Part shown: one piece after another, positions 37,392 to 48,504 of the stretch
How positions within the stretch are numbered: the stretch's first letter is position 1
Layout of the letters: each line of letters begins with the position of its first letter
Source of the DNA: Oscillibacter sp.
GTDB lineage: Bacteria; Bacillota; Clostridia; Oscillospirales; Oscillospiraceae
Direction: 5' to 3'
Length of the DNA stretch: 64,000 nucleotides
NCBI GenBank assembly: GCA_022652655.1
Contig: JALCRQ010000002.1
Location: forward strand, 1 to 64,000
The notes under the pieces: generated by a model
What the model was told of the DNA's origin: nothing
The model's database searches: none
What the model saw: only the letters and a program-made list of their open reading frames with translations
Program-made: the position numbers and the translations under genes

Positions 37392-38015
37392 TCAGGTGTT
37401 TTTCATGACGATGGTCTCCACGGAATCGGCCACGTGCTCGCAGGCGTCCGCGCAGTTCTCCATATAGTCGAAAATCTCCCGCCAGGAGAACACGTCGAAC
37501 ACGTCCTGATAGGTGCCCCGAATCTTTCGGACCGCCTCCAGATAAAACCGGTCGCAGTCCTCCTCGGCTTGGTTGATGGCCACGATAATCTCGTGGAGGC
37601 GCTCCGCCTTTTTGAAGTTCTCCAGCTCGCCCATCATGTCCTTCATCAGGCCGCAGATCCCGCAGATCTTCCGTCCGAACTCCACAGCCTCCGGCGCCAC
37701 GGACTGAATCTGCCCGATGTAAAACCGCTGCAGCACCTCCTCCACCTTGTCCGTCACCTCGTCGATGGACTGGCTGATGCCCGCCAGATCCTCCCGGTCG
37801 AACGGCGTGACGAAGGCCTTGGCCAGCGCCAGAGACATCTGATGCTTCTTCTGATCCGCCCCGTGTTCGATCCCGTGCATGGTCTCCAACATGTGCCCGA
37901 TTTCCCCGGCCTGAAAATTCTCCAGACATTCCGTCAGATACTCCGCCGCCCGGCAGGCATGCTCCGCGGCCTCGATGAAGTTGGTAAAATAGAAGCGATC
38001 CGCCTTACTTGCCAT
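37392..38015 (-). CDS. DUF47/PhoU-like phosphate transport regulator
   Basis: 207 residues, all-helical, with PhoU-like metal-binding features (HMLETMHGIEHGADQKKH, FVTPFDREDLAGISQSIDEV, NQAEEDCDRFY). DUF47 proteins typically sit beside PiT transporters and are thought to regulate them. Here the gene is 25 bases after the PiT gene on the same strand, so it is almost surely an operon with it. Confidence 0.92.
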   Translation of the reverse strand: MASKADRFYFTNFIEAAEHACRAAEYLTECLENFQAGEIGHMLETMHGIEHGADQKKHQMSLALAKAFVTPFDREDLAGISQSIDEVTDKVEEVLQRFYIGQIQSVAPEAVEFGRKICGICGLMKDMMGELENFKKAERLHEIIVAINQAEEDCDRFYLEAVRKIRGTYQDVFDVFSWREIFDYMENCADACEHVADSVETIVMKNT

Positions 38016-38040
38016 AAGATGTCATTCCTTTCTCTGTCGA

Positions 38041-39093
38041 TCAAAACAGCCGCATAAAAAGCTTTGCCATCAAAAATCCGATGAGCCCGCAGCCCGGGAA
38101 CGTCAAAATCCAGGTCAGCCCCATCTCCTTCACCACTGAGAAGTTGATGGCGGACAGCCGCCGCACGGCGCCCACGCCCATGATCGCGGTGGTTTTGGCG
38201 TGGGTGGTGGACACGGGAATCCCGAAAACTGAGCTGATCAGCAGGCAGACGGACGCCGCGATGTCTGCCGAAAAGCCCTGGTATTTTTCCAGCTTGACCA
38301 TGTCCATGCCCACGGATTTGATGATTTTCTTGCCCCCGATGGAGGTGCCCAGCGCCATCACCGCCGAGCACAGCAGCATCAGCCACACGGGCATGGCCAC
38401 GGCCTTTGCCGGCTGGCTGCCGTTGACCAGAAACAGGCTCAGCAGGATCACGCCCATAAACTTCTGGCCGTCCTGCGCGCCGTGCATAAAGCTCATGCAC
38501 GCCGCGCCGAAAATCTGCGCGGCCCGAAAGATCTTCTCGGTTTTCTTCCGGTTTGCACGGCGGAAAACCGCCACCACCAGTCTGCATACCAGCCAGCCCA
38601 GGCCGAAGCCCAGCAGCACGGACATACCCAGGCCGTACACCACCTTGATCCACTCCGCGCCGTTGACGCCGCCCAAACCGCCGTGGAGCGCCACGGCTCC
38701 GCCGGTGAGCCCGGCGATCAGCGCGTGGCTTTCGCTGGTGGGGATGCCGAAGTACCACGCCAGTGTCGCCCACACCACAATGGCGAACAGCGCGGCGCTC
38801 AGCGCCACGATGGCCTCATGGGAGTCGGAGCCGAAATCCACCATTCTGGTGATCGTCTCGGCCACAGTGGCGTTGAGGGAGCTCATAATCAGCACCCCCA
38901 GAAAATTGAACACAGCCGCCATCAAAATGGCGGCCCGGGGCGCCATGCAGCGGGTCACCACGCAGGTGGCGATGGCGTTGGGCGCGTCGGTCCAGCCGTT
39001 GACCAGAATCACGGCCAGCGTCAGCACAATCGCCGCGCACAAAAGCGGGTCGCGGGTCATCTCTCCCCAGAAATATGCAAAAGATAAATTCAT
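38041..39093 (-). CDS. pit: PiT-family inorganic phosphate transporter
   Basis: 350 residues with about ten membrane helices in the duplicated PiT arrangement. The signature GWTDAPNAIATCVVTR appears near residue 30 and its second copy GAQDGQKFMGVI around residue 206. SESHALIAGLTGGA and VSTTHAKTTAIMGVGA are further family motifs. It imports phosphate coupled to protons or sodium. GGAGG precedes the ATG. The DUF47 gene follows as its partner. Confidence 0.94.
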   Translation of the reverse strand: MNLSFAYFWGEMTRDPLLCAAIVLTLAVILVNGWTDAPNAIATCVVTRCMAPRAAILMAAVFNFLGVLIMSSLNATVAETITRMVDFGSDSHEAIVALSAALFAIVVWATLAWYFGIPTSESHALIAGLTGGAVALHGGLGGVNGAEWIKVVYGLGMSVLLGFGLGWLVCRLVVAVFRRANRKKTEKIFRAAQIFGAACMSFMHGAQDGQKFMGVILLSLFLVNGSQPAKAVAMPVWLMLLCSAVMALGTSIGGKKIIKSVGMDMVKLEKYQGFSADIAASVCLLISSVFGIPVSTTHAKTTAIMGVGAVRRLSAINFSVVKEMGLTWILTFPGCGLIGFLMAKLFMRLF

Positions 39094-39366
39094 GGATCAA
39101 CCTCCGGCTGAGGACGGCGGTCTGCCGTCCGGATCAAGCGGGCACGTTTCAAAACACGTCTGGGGCCGGCAGAATCCTTCCCGCCCCGACTCTGATTTTC
39201 TGTCGATTTTACCCGATCAAAGTTTATTCTACCATGAATTTCGTAAAGATACGATAAAAATTCCGGGCTTTGTAGTTTCCCGCCCGGAAAGATCTCCGGA
39301 TTCCGCCTAAAGCCGTGTCCGGCGGTGCCGGCCGCAAAATATTTGCGCATGGGACAAGGTTCCCCT
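39094..39366. other. Intergenic region between pit and the acetyltransferase gene
   Basis: The genes on either side are divergent. Apart from the promoter at 39367-39395 and the RBS regions I see no gene, repeat or recognisable regulatory RNA in this 400-base gap. Confidence 0.6.
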
Positions 39367-39395
39367 TTTCAGCGGAAAATAATCTATGCTATAAT
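39367..39395 (+). promoter_or_regulatory. Predicted promoter of the GNAT gene at 39502
   Basis: TTTCAG (39367-39372), 17-base spacer, consensus TATAAT (39390-39395); about 105 bases before the ATG. Confidence 0.6.
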
Positions 39396-39501
39396 AGCTC
39401 ACCGGAAGCGGTTATGCGCACGCCTGCCGCACTCTGTGCGCTTAAATCAAGGCGGCGGACTTTTACGGCAAGCTCATACGGGTATAGAGAGGATCGATTC
39501 T

Positions 39502-40110
39502 ATGGACAACACCACCCTGCAAATTCGGGCCGCAGTCCCCCAGGACGCGGAGGCTCTGCTGCGCATATACGCGCCGTATGTCACCCAGACCGCCGTGACC
39601 TTCGAGTACCATGTTCCCACCGCCGAGGAATTTCAAAACCGGATCCGGCGGGTTCTGCAAAAATATCCCTATCTGGTGGCGGAGGCGGACGGAGAGATCG
39701 TGGGCTACGCCTACGCAGGCCCCTTCCGGGAACGGGCCGCGTACGGCTGGACGGCGGAAACCTCCATCTACATATCCGAGGGCAGCCGGAAAACGGGAGC
39801 CGGGGGCAAGCTCTACCGGACGCTGGAGCGCGTGCTGCAGACGCAGAATATTCTCAATCTCAACGCGTTTGTGGCCTATCCCCGGGAGGAGGACGTCCAT
39901 CTCACAAAGAACAGCATGCAGTTCCACGCCCACATGGGCTACGAGCTTCTGGGCCGGTTCCCGGAGTGCGGCTATAAATTTCACCGCTGGTACGACATGC
40001 TCTGGATGGGCAAGTCCATCGGCGCGCACACCGCCCTGCAAACCCCCGTCAGGACGTTTGACGAGGTGCGGGCGGAGCTCCCCCGGATCGCGGCGCTGGA
40101 GACAGGCTGA
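39502..40110 (+). CDS. GNAT-family N-acetyltransferase (phosphinothricin acetyltransferase-like)
   Basis: 202 residues. The first ~175 match the PAT/YncA type of GNAT enzymes: IRAAVPQDAEALLRIYAPYV, VAEADGEIVGYAYAGPFRER, ETSIYISEGSRKTGAGGKL (acetyl-CoA loop) and FHAHMGYELLGRFPECGYKF. The last ~25 residues are an extra tail. The acceptor is probably an amino acid or an analogue; resistance to phosphinothricin is only a family association. The ATG follows GAGAGGA. A terminator lies beyond the stop. Confidence 0.88.
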   Translation: MDNTTLQIRAAVPQDAEALLRIYAPYVTQTAVTFEYHVPTAEEFQNRIRRVLQKYPYLVAEADGEIVGYAYAGPFRERAAYGWTAETSIYISEGSRKTGAGGKLYRTLERVLQTQNILNLNAFVAYPREEDVHLTKNSMQFHAHMGYELLGRFPECGYKFHRWYDMLWMGKSIGAHTALQTPVRTFDEVRAELPRIAALETG

Positions 40111-40168
40111 TCCTCCGGCCGGAGGTATCCGCCGGGCGGCTCCCCGCTTTTAAAAGGGTAATATTCAA

Positions 40169-40214
40169 CCCCCCGCCTGCATCCGTGTCAAATGCAAGCG
40201 GGGGGTGGTTTTTT
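40169..40214. terminator. Terminator between the GNAT and aminotransferase genes
   Basis: CCCCCCGC..TGCAT pairs with ATGCA..GCGGGGGG, followed by TGGTTTTTT; the genes converge here. Confidence 0.8.
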
Positions 40215-40232
40215 AAACGCTCCTGCGGGCGC

Positions 40233-41369
40233 TTAAAGCGAGCGGATAAAACGCTGGATCCGGTTCAGTCCGTCCCGGAGCTCGTCGTCACCGTAGCAGT
40301 AGGAAATCCGCATGTAGCCCTCGGTTCCGAAATAGCAGCCCGGCACCGCGGCCACCAGGCCCTCCCGCACCATCCGGGTACAGAAGGTCAGGGAATCCAT
40401 CCCGAACTGGGAAATCCCGGCGAAGACATAGAACGCCCCCTCGGGCTTTTCCACCGGCAGCCCCATCTCGGTCAGGCGGCTGTACACATAGTCCCGGCGG
40501 CGCCGGAACAGCGCCACATCGGCGGAGTTGTCGTAATTCAGCGCCTCCGCGCAGGCCGGCTGAATGAAGGACGGCGCGGCCACGACTCCGTACTGGTGCA
40601 CCATCTGCGCCCGCTCCCGGACGGCGGCGTCCGCCATCAGGTAGCCCACCCGCCATCCGGTCATGGCGTAGGGCTTGGAAAAGCTCTGCACCACGAGGAT
40701 CCGGTCGTGCATGTCCTGGTAGGCGGAAAAGCTGCGGAAGCTGTCGGTATAAGTGAGCTGGCGGTACACCTCGTCGCACAGGACAAAGACGGGCTGGTCC
40801 TTTAAAACCCGGTGCAGCCCCTCCAGCGTCTCCTGTGTATAAACGCAGCCGGTGGGATTGTTGGGGGAGGTCAGAATCACGGCTTTGGTCTTTGCCGTCA
40901 GCGCCCTGCGGAGCTTGTCCGGATCCACCTGAAAACGGTCGTTCTCGGTGGGCAGCGCCACCGGAACGCCCCGGCACAGGCGGACAATGGCCTCATAGAG
41001 GCTGAAGGCGGGGGTGGGGATGATCACCTCGTCCCCGGGGTTGAGAATCGTAAAGAGGCCGGCAAACAGGGCGCCGGTGGCCCCGATGGTGACGATGATC
41101 TCCTCCGGATCGTAGGCAAGCCCGTTCCGGCGCCGTTCAAAAGCGGCGATGGCCTGACGCAGATACAGATTGCCGTTTCCCTCGGGATAATGGGTGTCGT
41201 TGGCGTCCAGCGCCCGTTTGGCCGCCTCCTTCACCGCCTCCGGCGTATTCAGATCCGGCTCTCCGATGGTCAGGGATACGGCGCCCGGAGTGCTCCGGGC
41301 CAGATCGGCAAACGCGCGGATGCCGATGGGCGGAATATCCAGCACCGCCCGGTTCAGCGTCAGTTCCAT
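40233..41369 (-). CDS. PLP-dependent aminotransferase, class I/II
   Basis: 378 residues of fold-type I. Recognisable parts are DLARSTPGAVSLTIGEPDLN, LTSPNNPTGCVY, CDEVYRQLTY and the PLP lysine in SFSKPYAMTGWRVGYL, with a C-terminal Arg for the substrate carboxylate (MRISYCYG). It resembles aspartate/aromatic aminotransferases of the AspC/PatA type; the amino donor and acceptor cannot be fixed. AAGGGG precedes the ATG. It appears to be a single gene. Confidence 0.92.
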   Translation of the reverse strand: MELTLNRAVLDIPPIGIRAFADLARSTPGAVSLTIGEPDLNTPEAVKEAAKRALDANDTHYPEGNGNLYLRQAIAAFERRRNGLAYDPEEIIVTIGATGALFAGLFTILNPGDEVIIPTPAFSLYEAIVRLCRGVPVALPTENDRFQVDPDKLRRALTAKTKAVILTSPNNPTGCVYTQETLEGLHRVLKDQPVFVLCDEVYRQLTYTDSFRSFSAYQDMHDRILVVQSFSKPYAMTGWRVGYLMADAAVRERAQMVHQYGVVAAPSFIQPACAEALNYDNSADVALFRRRRDYVYSRLTEMGLPVEKPEGAFYVFAGISQFGMDSLTFCTRMVREGLVAAVPGCYFGTEGYMRISYCYGDDELRDGLNRIQRFIRSL

Positions 41370-41554
41370 GTTCTCACGCCCCTTTCGTAATTTAAAGCAC
41401 AGTATACCCCGGCAAACGAGGCCCTGTCAACGGCGGTTTCCACAAAACCGGACGGCGGGAAAATTGACAATCCCGCAATTTATGATACAATAACCGCAAA
41501 ATAGCCATTGCATCCGCGCTTTGGCGCGGGCGGACAGAGACGGAGGAACCGGCC

Positions 41555-42325
41555 ATGGAGGAAAATGCCGCCCTGCTGGGGCAAAAATATCTGGAGTGCT
41601 TCTGCCGCCGCTCACGGGACGGCTTTTTTGTGCGCTACGCGGATCCGGCGCTGCCGGACATGTACTGCCACAACTTTCTGGAGCTGAAAAAGCCGGTGGG
41701 CACGCTGCTGCTGCGCAAAACCCTGGAGGAGCGGATCGCCGCCGCCCGGGCCGCCGGAGCGGCATTTTTCCGTCTGGAGCTGGGAATCGAGCCCGCCTCC
41801 CTGCCGGGGGCCTTTCCCCAAGGCGGCGAACCGGAGCACAACGGGCTCTACCGCCTCGCGCCGGAGCGGGCTGCGGTAGAGCGCTGGGCCTCCCCGCCGG
41901 AGTGCGCAATCCGGCCCATGGCGGATTCCGCCGATACGGCGGCGCTGGCGGAGATTGAGCTTTCAAACGCGGATGGCTGCGGCCGGGGCTTCTGTCTCCG
42001 GCGGGCAGAGCGCCGGGCCCGGGTCTATACCTCCGGCGGACCGTGCCGGAATTTCCTGGCGGACTGGAACGGGCAGGCGGCGGGTACCTGTGTGCTTTTC
42101 ACATACGGCGGCATGGGCCGGCTGGAGGATCTGGTGGTCCGCCCGGAGCTGCGCCGCAGAAAAATTGCCTCCTCCCTGCTGCGGACGCTGGTGCTGCGGG
42201 GAATGGACGACGGCTGCCGGGTCTTTTTCCTCACCGCCGACGAGGACGATACGCCCAAGGCTCTCTACCGGGCGCTGGGCTTTGAAAAAACCGTGGACAC
42301 CTGGGCGCTGACCTGGCGCCTTTAA
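41555..42325 (+). CDS. GNAT-family acetyltransferase with an N-terminal extra domain
   Basis: 256 residues. The C-terminal half is a GNAT domain: AAGTCVLFTYGGMGRLEDLV, RPELRRRKIASSLLRTLVL (acetyl-CoA loop) and LYRALGFEKTVDTW. The N-terminal ~115 residues (FVRYADPALPDMYCHNFLEL onwards) look like an additional, partly GNAT-like domain of uncertain role. GGAGG precedes the ATG. Substrate unknown. Confidence 0.87.
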   Translation: MEENAALLGQKYLECFCRRSRDGFFVRYADPALPDMYCHNFLELKKPVGTLLLRKTLEERIAAARAAGAAFFRLELGIEPASLPGAFPQGGEPEHNGLYRLAPERAAVERWASPPECAIRPMADSADTAALAEIELSNADGCGRGFCLRRAERRARVYTSGGPCRNFLADWNGQAAGTCVLFTYGGMGRLEDLVVRPELRRRKIASSLLRTLVLRGMDDGCRVFFLTADEDDTPKALYRALGFEKTVDTWALTWRL

Positions 42326-42355
42326 GGCGGAACGGCACCACGCAAACCGCAAAAA

Positions 42356-42392
42356 CGCGCCGCCGGGAACATTCCCGGCGGCGCGTTTTTTT
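42356..42392. terminator. Terminator between convergent genes
   Basis: CGCGCCGCCGGGAA (42356-42369) pairs with TTCCCGGCGGCGCG (42372-42385), followed by seven T; an A-run on the left suggests it works both ways. Confidence 0.88.
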
Positions 42393-42431
42393 ACCGGAGC
42401 GCTGCACTCCCGCGGATCCGAATCTCGGCGG

Positions 42432-44261
42432 CTACGCGGCGGGAGCGGTCGTGCCGGCGGTCTGGCCCGACGGGGCCGCAGCCGTGCCGGCCTTAAAGCC
42501 GGTAAGCGTCACGCCGTAGGCGGCCACAATCGTACCGGAGGCCTGGGTGTCGTAGGTGATCTCCACGTCGTCGCCCACATTGAGAATCACCGCATCCGCG
42601 TCGTCCGACGCGCTGATCTGGTAGTAGTGCTCATCTCCCGCCAGGCGGATAAAGTACTGGCTGTTGCCGCCCATGACGGCGCTGCGCAGCTCCGTGACGG
42701 GGCCGGAGACAGAGCCCCGGGCGGATTCCGCGGGCTGGGCCTGGCTGGGATCGATGAGGTTGTTGTTATTGAGCATCACCCGGTAGTTGCTCTCGCAGTC
42801 GGCCACCGTCTGGCCCGTGGCCACGATCTGGTACTGGGAGACGTTGACCATGGCGTACATCTTCACCAGGCCCGCCGCGTCCTTCAAAGACATGAAGTAT
42901 GTGGGCTGTCCGGCAATATTCAGCAGCAGCGGGAAGGTGGCGGTGTACTTCATCTGCTGCACCTGGCCCTGGGCGGACTCCATGGCGGAGAGCTCCTTGG
43001 CGCCGGCCACAGAATAGAATTTTGTCTCCTTGGTGCGCTGGTTGCTGAGAATGAAGCCCACGTTGGACTGGTCGGAGGTGACGGAGGTGACGCCGGTGTA
43101 CATATACACGTCGTCCCCGCCCACCAGATAGTTGTAGCCCTCAGTGGTGACCTTCACGCCCTTCTGTCCGAAAACGGAGTTGAGAAAGCCGTTGTGATAC
43201 TGGCCGTAATAGTCGTACTGCTGCATGATAAGATCGGCGTTGTAGACCCGGTCCACCCACTCGGGCACCTTTTCATAGTACTTGCTCTCGCCGGTGACAG
43301 CGTTGACCAGCACCGCGCCGGAATTGTCCGTGCCGCCGAAAAGGCCCACGCGCTTGACCACCCGGGAGCAGATCCACCAGGGCGTGCCGTCGTCGTCGAT
43401 CTCAAAGTTGGGCTCGTCAAAGAGGTAGGTGGGATAGTGGAACCGCAGATACCGGTAGAGGTTGCGGTTAAAATGCTCCGCCGTGGTGTACTTCATGCCC
43501 TCCTTCAGCCGGACCACCTGGACATTCTGGGTGGTCATGTCAATGATGAGATAGGCGGGAAGTCCCTGGGAGCGGTTGGTAAACCATTTGATAATATCGC
43601 CGTAGCGCAGGGAAGTCACCCGGACGGGGCGGCCATTGTAGTTGATCTGGGTGTAGTCGTCCATGACCTCAAACTGAGACACCATGTCGCTGAGCTCGCC
43701 CAGCTTCCGGCTGCCCAGGCGCTTGGCGGAGTCCTCGTCCAGCATGGGAATCTGGTCATAGGAGATTTCCTCCACCTCGGAGGCGAAGTCGCCGGTCTGC
43801 ACCTTCAGCAGCTTGCTGTACGCCCCCGCCCGAATCACCACCCAGGAGGACAGCGCGCCCACCAGCACCGTGGCGATCAGGAGCAGAACCGCGAAAAACG
43901 GAATCCGGCACTGCTTTTTGACAAAGCCGAAATAGCCCTTGACGCCCTCGCCCTGAAACCCGGAGGTCAGCACGGCGCAGATGCAGTAGGCCGCGCAGAC
44001 GAGGAAAATAAAGACATAGAAATCCTCGCTGTGCAGATTGAGCGCCGGAAGCTCCAGATAGAAGTAGATCGCGGCGAAGGCCAGCGTGACCAGGATGTTG
44101 ATCAGCGTCCGGGTAAAGGCGTTTCCCACGGGTTTGCGGGGTTTTCTCTTGGCCGCATGGGCCTGACGGTACTGATTAAAATCCACCGTGGGACCCTGGT
44201 CGGGCGAAAAGCCGCCGTTTCCGCCGGGCGGCGTAAAGCCCCCGAAGTGTATAAAGCCCAT
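42432..44261 (-). CDS. Large membrane protein of unknown function
   Basis: 609 residues. A Gly/Pro/Phe-rich cytoplasmic start (FGGFTPPGGNGGF) is followed by three membrane helices at about 49-66, 81-100 and 119-140. The remainder is a large, presumably extracytoplasmic domain (~145-590) rich in Tyr, Asp and Asn and in beta-like segments (PAYLIIDMTTQNVQVVRL, VNAVTGESKYYEKVPEWVD). It ends in an Ala/Thr/Gly-rich tail. I cannot assign a family; the segment around residues 310-340 is reminiscent of PepSY-like repeats but this is weak. AAAGGAG precedes the ATG. It stands 138 bases after the clpC stop, on the same strand. Confidence 0.75.
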   Translation of the reverse strand: MGFIHFGGFTPPGGNGGFSPDQGPTVDFNQYRQAHAAKRKPRKPVGNAFTRTLINILVTLAFAAIYFYLELPALNLHSEDFYVFIFLVCAAYCICAVLTSGFQGEGVKGYFGFVKKQCRIPFFAVLLLIATVLVGALSSWVVIRAGAYSKLLKVQTGDFASEVEEISYDQIPMLDEDSAKRLGSRKLGELSDMVSQFEVMDDYTQINYNGRPVRVTSLRYGDIIKWFTNRSQGLPAYLIIDMTTQNVQVVRLKEGMKYTTAEHFNRNLYRYLRFHYPTYLFDEPNFEIDDDGTPWWICSRVVKRVGLFGGTDNSGAVLVNAVTGESKYYEKVPEWVDRVYNADLIMQQYDYYGQYHNGFLNSVFGQKGVKVTTEGYNYLVGGDDVYMYTGVTSVTSDQSNVGFILSNQRTKETKFYSVAGAKELSAMESAQGQVQQMKYTATFPLLLNIAGQPTYFMSLKDAAGLVKMYAMVNVSQYQIVATGQTVADCESNYRVMLNNNNLIDPSQAQPAESARGSVSGPVTELRSAVMGGNSQYFIRLAGDEHYYQISASDDADAVILNVGDDVEITYDTQASGTIVAAYGVTLTGFKAGTAAAPSGQTAGTTAPAA

Positions 44262-44346
44262 ATATGGTTCTCCTTTATCGATCGTTTGTGGATGGATGTG
44301 TTCCGTCTTTTTCAGCTTGGATCAGATCATTATACGCTGCCCGGGC

Positions 44347-44393
44347 AAAAAACACAAGGCCGTGCGGCCCGGAGTGTCTCCGCTCCGGGCCGC
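44347..44393 (-). terminator. Terminator of the ctsR-mcsA-clpC operon
   Basis: GCGGCCCGGAG (44364-44374) pairs with CTCCGGGCCGC (44383-44393); on the minus strand a six-T run follows about 11 bases after the stem. Confidence 0.55.
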
Positions 44394-44399
44394 ATGGCG

Positions 44400-46856
<2,457 letters not shown>

Positions 46857-46913
46857 TGTGTTTCTCTCCTTTCCGTGGGAGACCGTGTTTTTCAAGCAAT
46901 CTCAGACGGTTTG

Positions 46914-47432
46914 TTATTCGCTTTTGCCCATTTCCCCGCGTTCCTTCTCCAGGGCGCGGATTTGATCCCGCAGCTGCGCCGCGCGCTCAAACTCCTCCTG
47001 ATGGACGGCCCTGCGCAGCTCAGAGCGCAGCGCGTTAAGCTGACGCGTCCGGGCAAACCTGCCCTGCGTCTCGCTGTCCACCAGGCTCTCCACGGGAGCG
47101 GGTTTCTGTTCCTGACGGGCGGGAGCTGCGCTCAGAGCGGGCATTTCGGTGAAGAAATCGTCAAAGGGATCCTCGCCGAAGAAGCTGTCCATGCCGCCGG
47201 GCAGGGCGCGCCGGGGGCTGAAAAAGCCGTCCAGCAGTCCGCCGCCGAAGAAGCCGCCGTTCAGGAAATTCTCCATGCCGGCAAACATTCTGCGCCCCTG
47301 GGCGGCGATGGCCTGGGTGTAGCCCAGCTTTTCCGCGCACTCGCTGCACAGATGTTTTTGGGTTATTTTGCCGTTGATGTTGCTCTCGTATACAAAGGTA
47401 ACCTCATTCTTACCGCAATTTTCGCATTTCAT
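46914..47432 (-). CDS. mcsA: McsA-like zinc-finger/UVR-motif protein
   Basis: 172 residues: an N-terminal treble-clef type zinc finger (KCENCGKNEV, LCSECAEKLGY), a low-complexity Gly/Phe/Asp-rich centre (LNGGFFGGGLLDGFFS, GEDPFDDFF) and a C-terminal UVR motif (VHQEEFERAAQLRDQIRALE). B. subtilis McsA has four CxxC motifs and activates the arginine kinase McsB; here only two CxxC pairs are present and mcsB is absent between this gene and clpC. The ATG at 47432 has GGAGG upstream. It lies between ctsR and clpC. Confidence 0.85.
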   Translation of the reverse strand: MKCENCGKNEVTFVYESNINGKITQKHLCSECAEKLGYTQAIAAQGRRMFAGMENFLNGGFFGGGLLDGFFSPRRALPGGMDSFFGEDPFDDFFTEMPALSAAPARQEQKPAPVESLVDSETQGRFARTRQLNALRSELRRAVHQEEFERAAQLRDQIRALEKERGEMGKSE

Positions 47433-47493
47433 AATCAATTCCTCCTATAAAATCAAGATATGAATGAACTTTTTCAGATCCGGGCCCCCGGGC

Positions 47494-47946
47494 TCACACC
47501 TGATGGATGAGCACCTGCTTGACAAGGTCGGCCCGGACGGCGTCCCGGAAGCTCCGGGGCACCTTTAAAAGCGCCTTGTCCCCCACGGCCAGCGCCAGGG
47601 TCTGGCCCACCGGCTCCGCCAGCGCGCCGGATTCCACCAGATTGCCCAGGATGGCCCGGGCGCTGGGCAGATCCAGCTCCTCACCGATGGAGTTGATCAC
47701 CTGCATTAAAAGTGTCTGGCGATCCACATGCACCCGGGTGATGCGGATGTATCCGTTGCCGCCCCGGCGGCTCTCCACAATATAGCCGTGCTCCGGTGAA
47801 AAGCGGGTGGAGACCACATAGTTGATCTGGCTGGGCACGCAGTTGAACTGCTGCGCCAGATCGTTCCGCTGAATCTCCAGCACGCCGCCGTCGGCCTCCT
47901 GCAGTCCCTCCTGGAGGAACTGGGCTATCAAATCCGTCAATCCCAT
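47494..47946 (-). CDS. ctsR: Transcriptional repressor of class III heat-shock genes CtsR
   Basis: 150 residues. The N-terminal winged helix-turn-helix (EIQRNDLAQQFNCVPSQINYVVSTRF) and the glycine-rich wing ESRRGGNGYIRI, which acts as the thermosensor in Bacillus CtsR, are clear. It represses its own operon through the CtsR box at 47991-48013. In Bacillus CtsR is inactivated by McsB, which is not visible here. First gene of ctsR-mcsA-clpC. Confidence 0.95.
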   Translation of the reverse strand: MGLTDLIAQFLQEGLQEADGGVLEIQRNDLAQQFNCVPSQINYVVSTRFSPEHGYIVESRRGGNGYIRITRVHVDRQTLLMQVINSIGEELDLPSARAILGNLVESGALAEPVGQTLALAVGDKALLKVPRSFRDAVRADLVKQVLIHQV

Positions 47947-47990
47947 TTTGCGGACATCCCCTTTCCGTAAGCAAGCCCGTCAGTGTTTTA

Positions 47991-48013
47991 TCTGACTTTG
48001 ACTTTCTTTGATC
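47991..48013 (-). promoter_or_regulatory. CtsR box
   Basis: Minus strand heptads GATCAAA (48013-48007) and AGTCAAA (48003-47997) are separated by three bases (GAA), matching the CtsR consensus of two A/GGTCAAA direct repeats with a 3-base gap. A third partial repeat AGTCAGA overlaps at 47997-47991. It lies just downstream of the promoter. Confidence 0.88.
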
Positions 48014-48028
48014 TTCTTTGTAAATCGT

Positions 48029-48056
48029 AGTATACCACGGTGCCGCCGTTTGTCAA
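48029..48056 (-). promoter_or_regulatory. Promoter of the ctsR-mcsA-clpC operon
   Basis: Minus strand TTGACA (48056-48051), 16-base spacer, TATACT (48034-48029), about 15 bases before the CtsR box. Confidence 0.85.
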
Positions 48057-48150
48057 TAGGTTTTTTTGACTTTTCCTGACCAAGATGAAAACAATTTGTG
48101 AACGGCCTGTTTTCCGGGGGAATCCTTTGCCGTTTTTTTAACAAAACGCC

Positions 48151-48178
48151 TTGCTTTTTTGCGATTGTATGCTAAAAT
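48151..48178 (+). promoter_or_regulatory. Predicted promoter of the ferredoxin gene
   Basis: TTGCTT (48151-48156), 16-base spacer, TAAAAT (48173-48178), 32 bases before the ATG at 48211. Confidence 0.6.
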
Positions 48179-48210
48179 AAGTGTTACTAATTTTGATGGA
48201 GGTGCTTCCC

Positions 48211-48384
48211 ATGGCTTATAAAATTACATCCGCCTGTGTCAGCTGCGGCTCCTGCGCAAGCGTCTGCCCCGCTGGTGCAATCTCTCAGGGCGATACATCC
48301 TACGTCATCGACGCCGATGCCTGCCTGAGCTGCGGCTCCTGCTGCGATACCTGCCCCAACGGCGCCATCGTTCCCGCCGAATAA
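48211..48384 (+). CDS. Clostridial-type 2[4Fe-4S] ferredoxin
   Basis: 57 residues, a low-potential electron carrier. Both cluster motifs are complete: CVSCGSCASVCP and CLSCGSCCDTCP. Size and internal duplication match clostridial ferredoxins, which serve hydrogenases and oxidoreductases in anaerobes. GGAGG precedes the ATG. A likely short transcript of its own. Confidence 0.96.
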   Translation: MAYKITSACVSCGSCASVCPAGAISQGDTSYVIDADACLSCGSCCDTCPNGAIVPAE

Positions 48385-48504
48385 GGAGACCTTTTTCAAG
48401 AGCACCGCAGGCAAATCCGCCTGCGGTGCTCTTCTTCTGCTTGCGGACGGGGCGTTTTTCGCCTATAATAGCGGCAGACAAATCTGATGTTTGGAGGGGA
48501 CGCC

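Noticed and set aside
39502-40110. Antibiotic or herbicide resistance gene
   Set aside because: The family match to phosphinothricin-type acetyltransferases is general; nothing in the sequence or context proves a resistance role.
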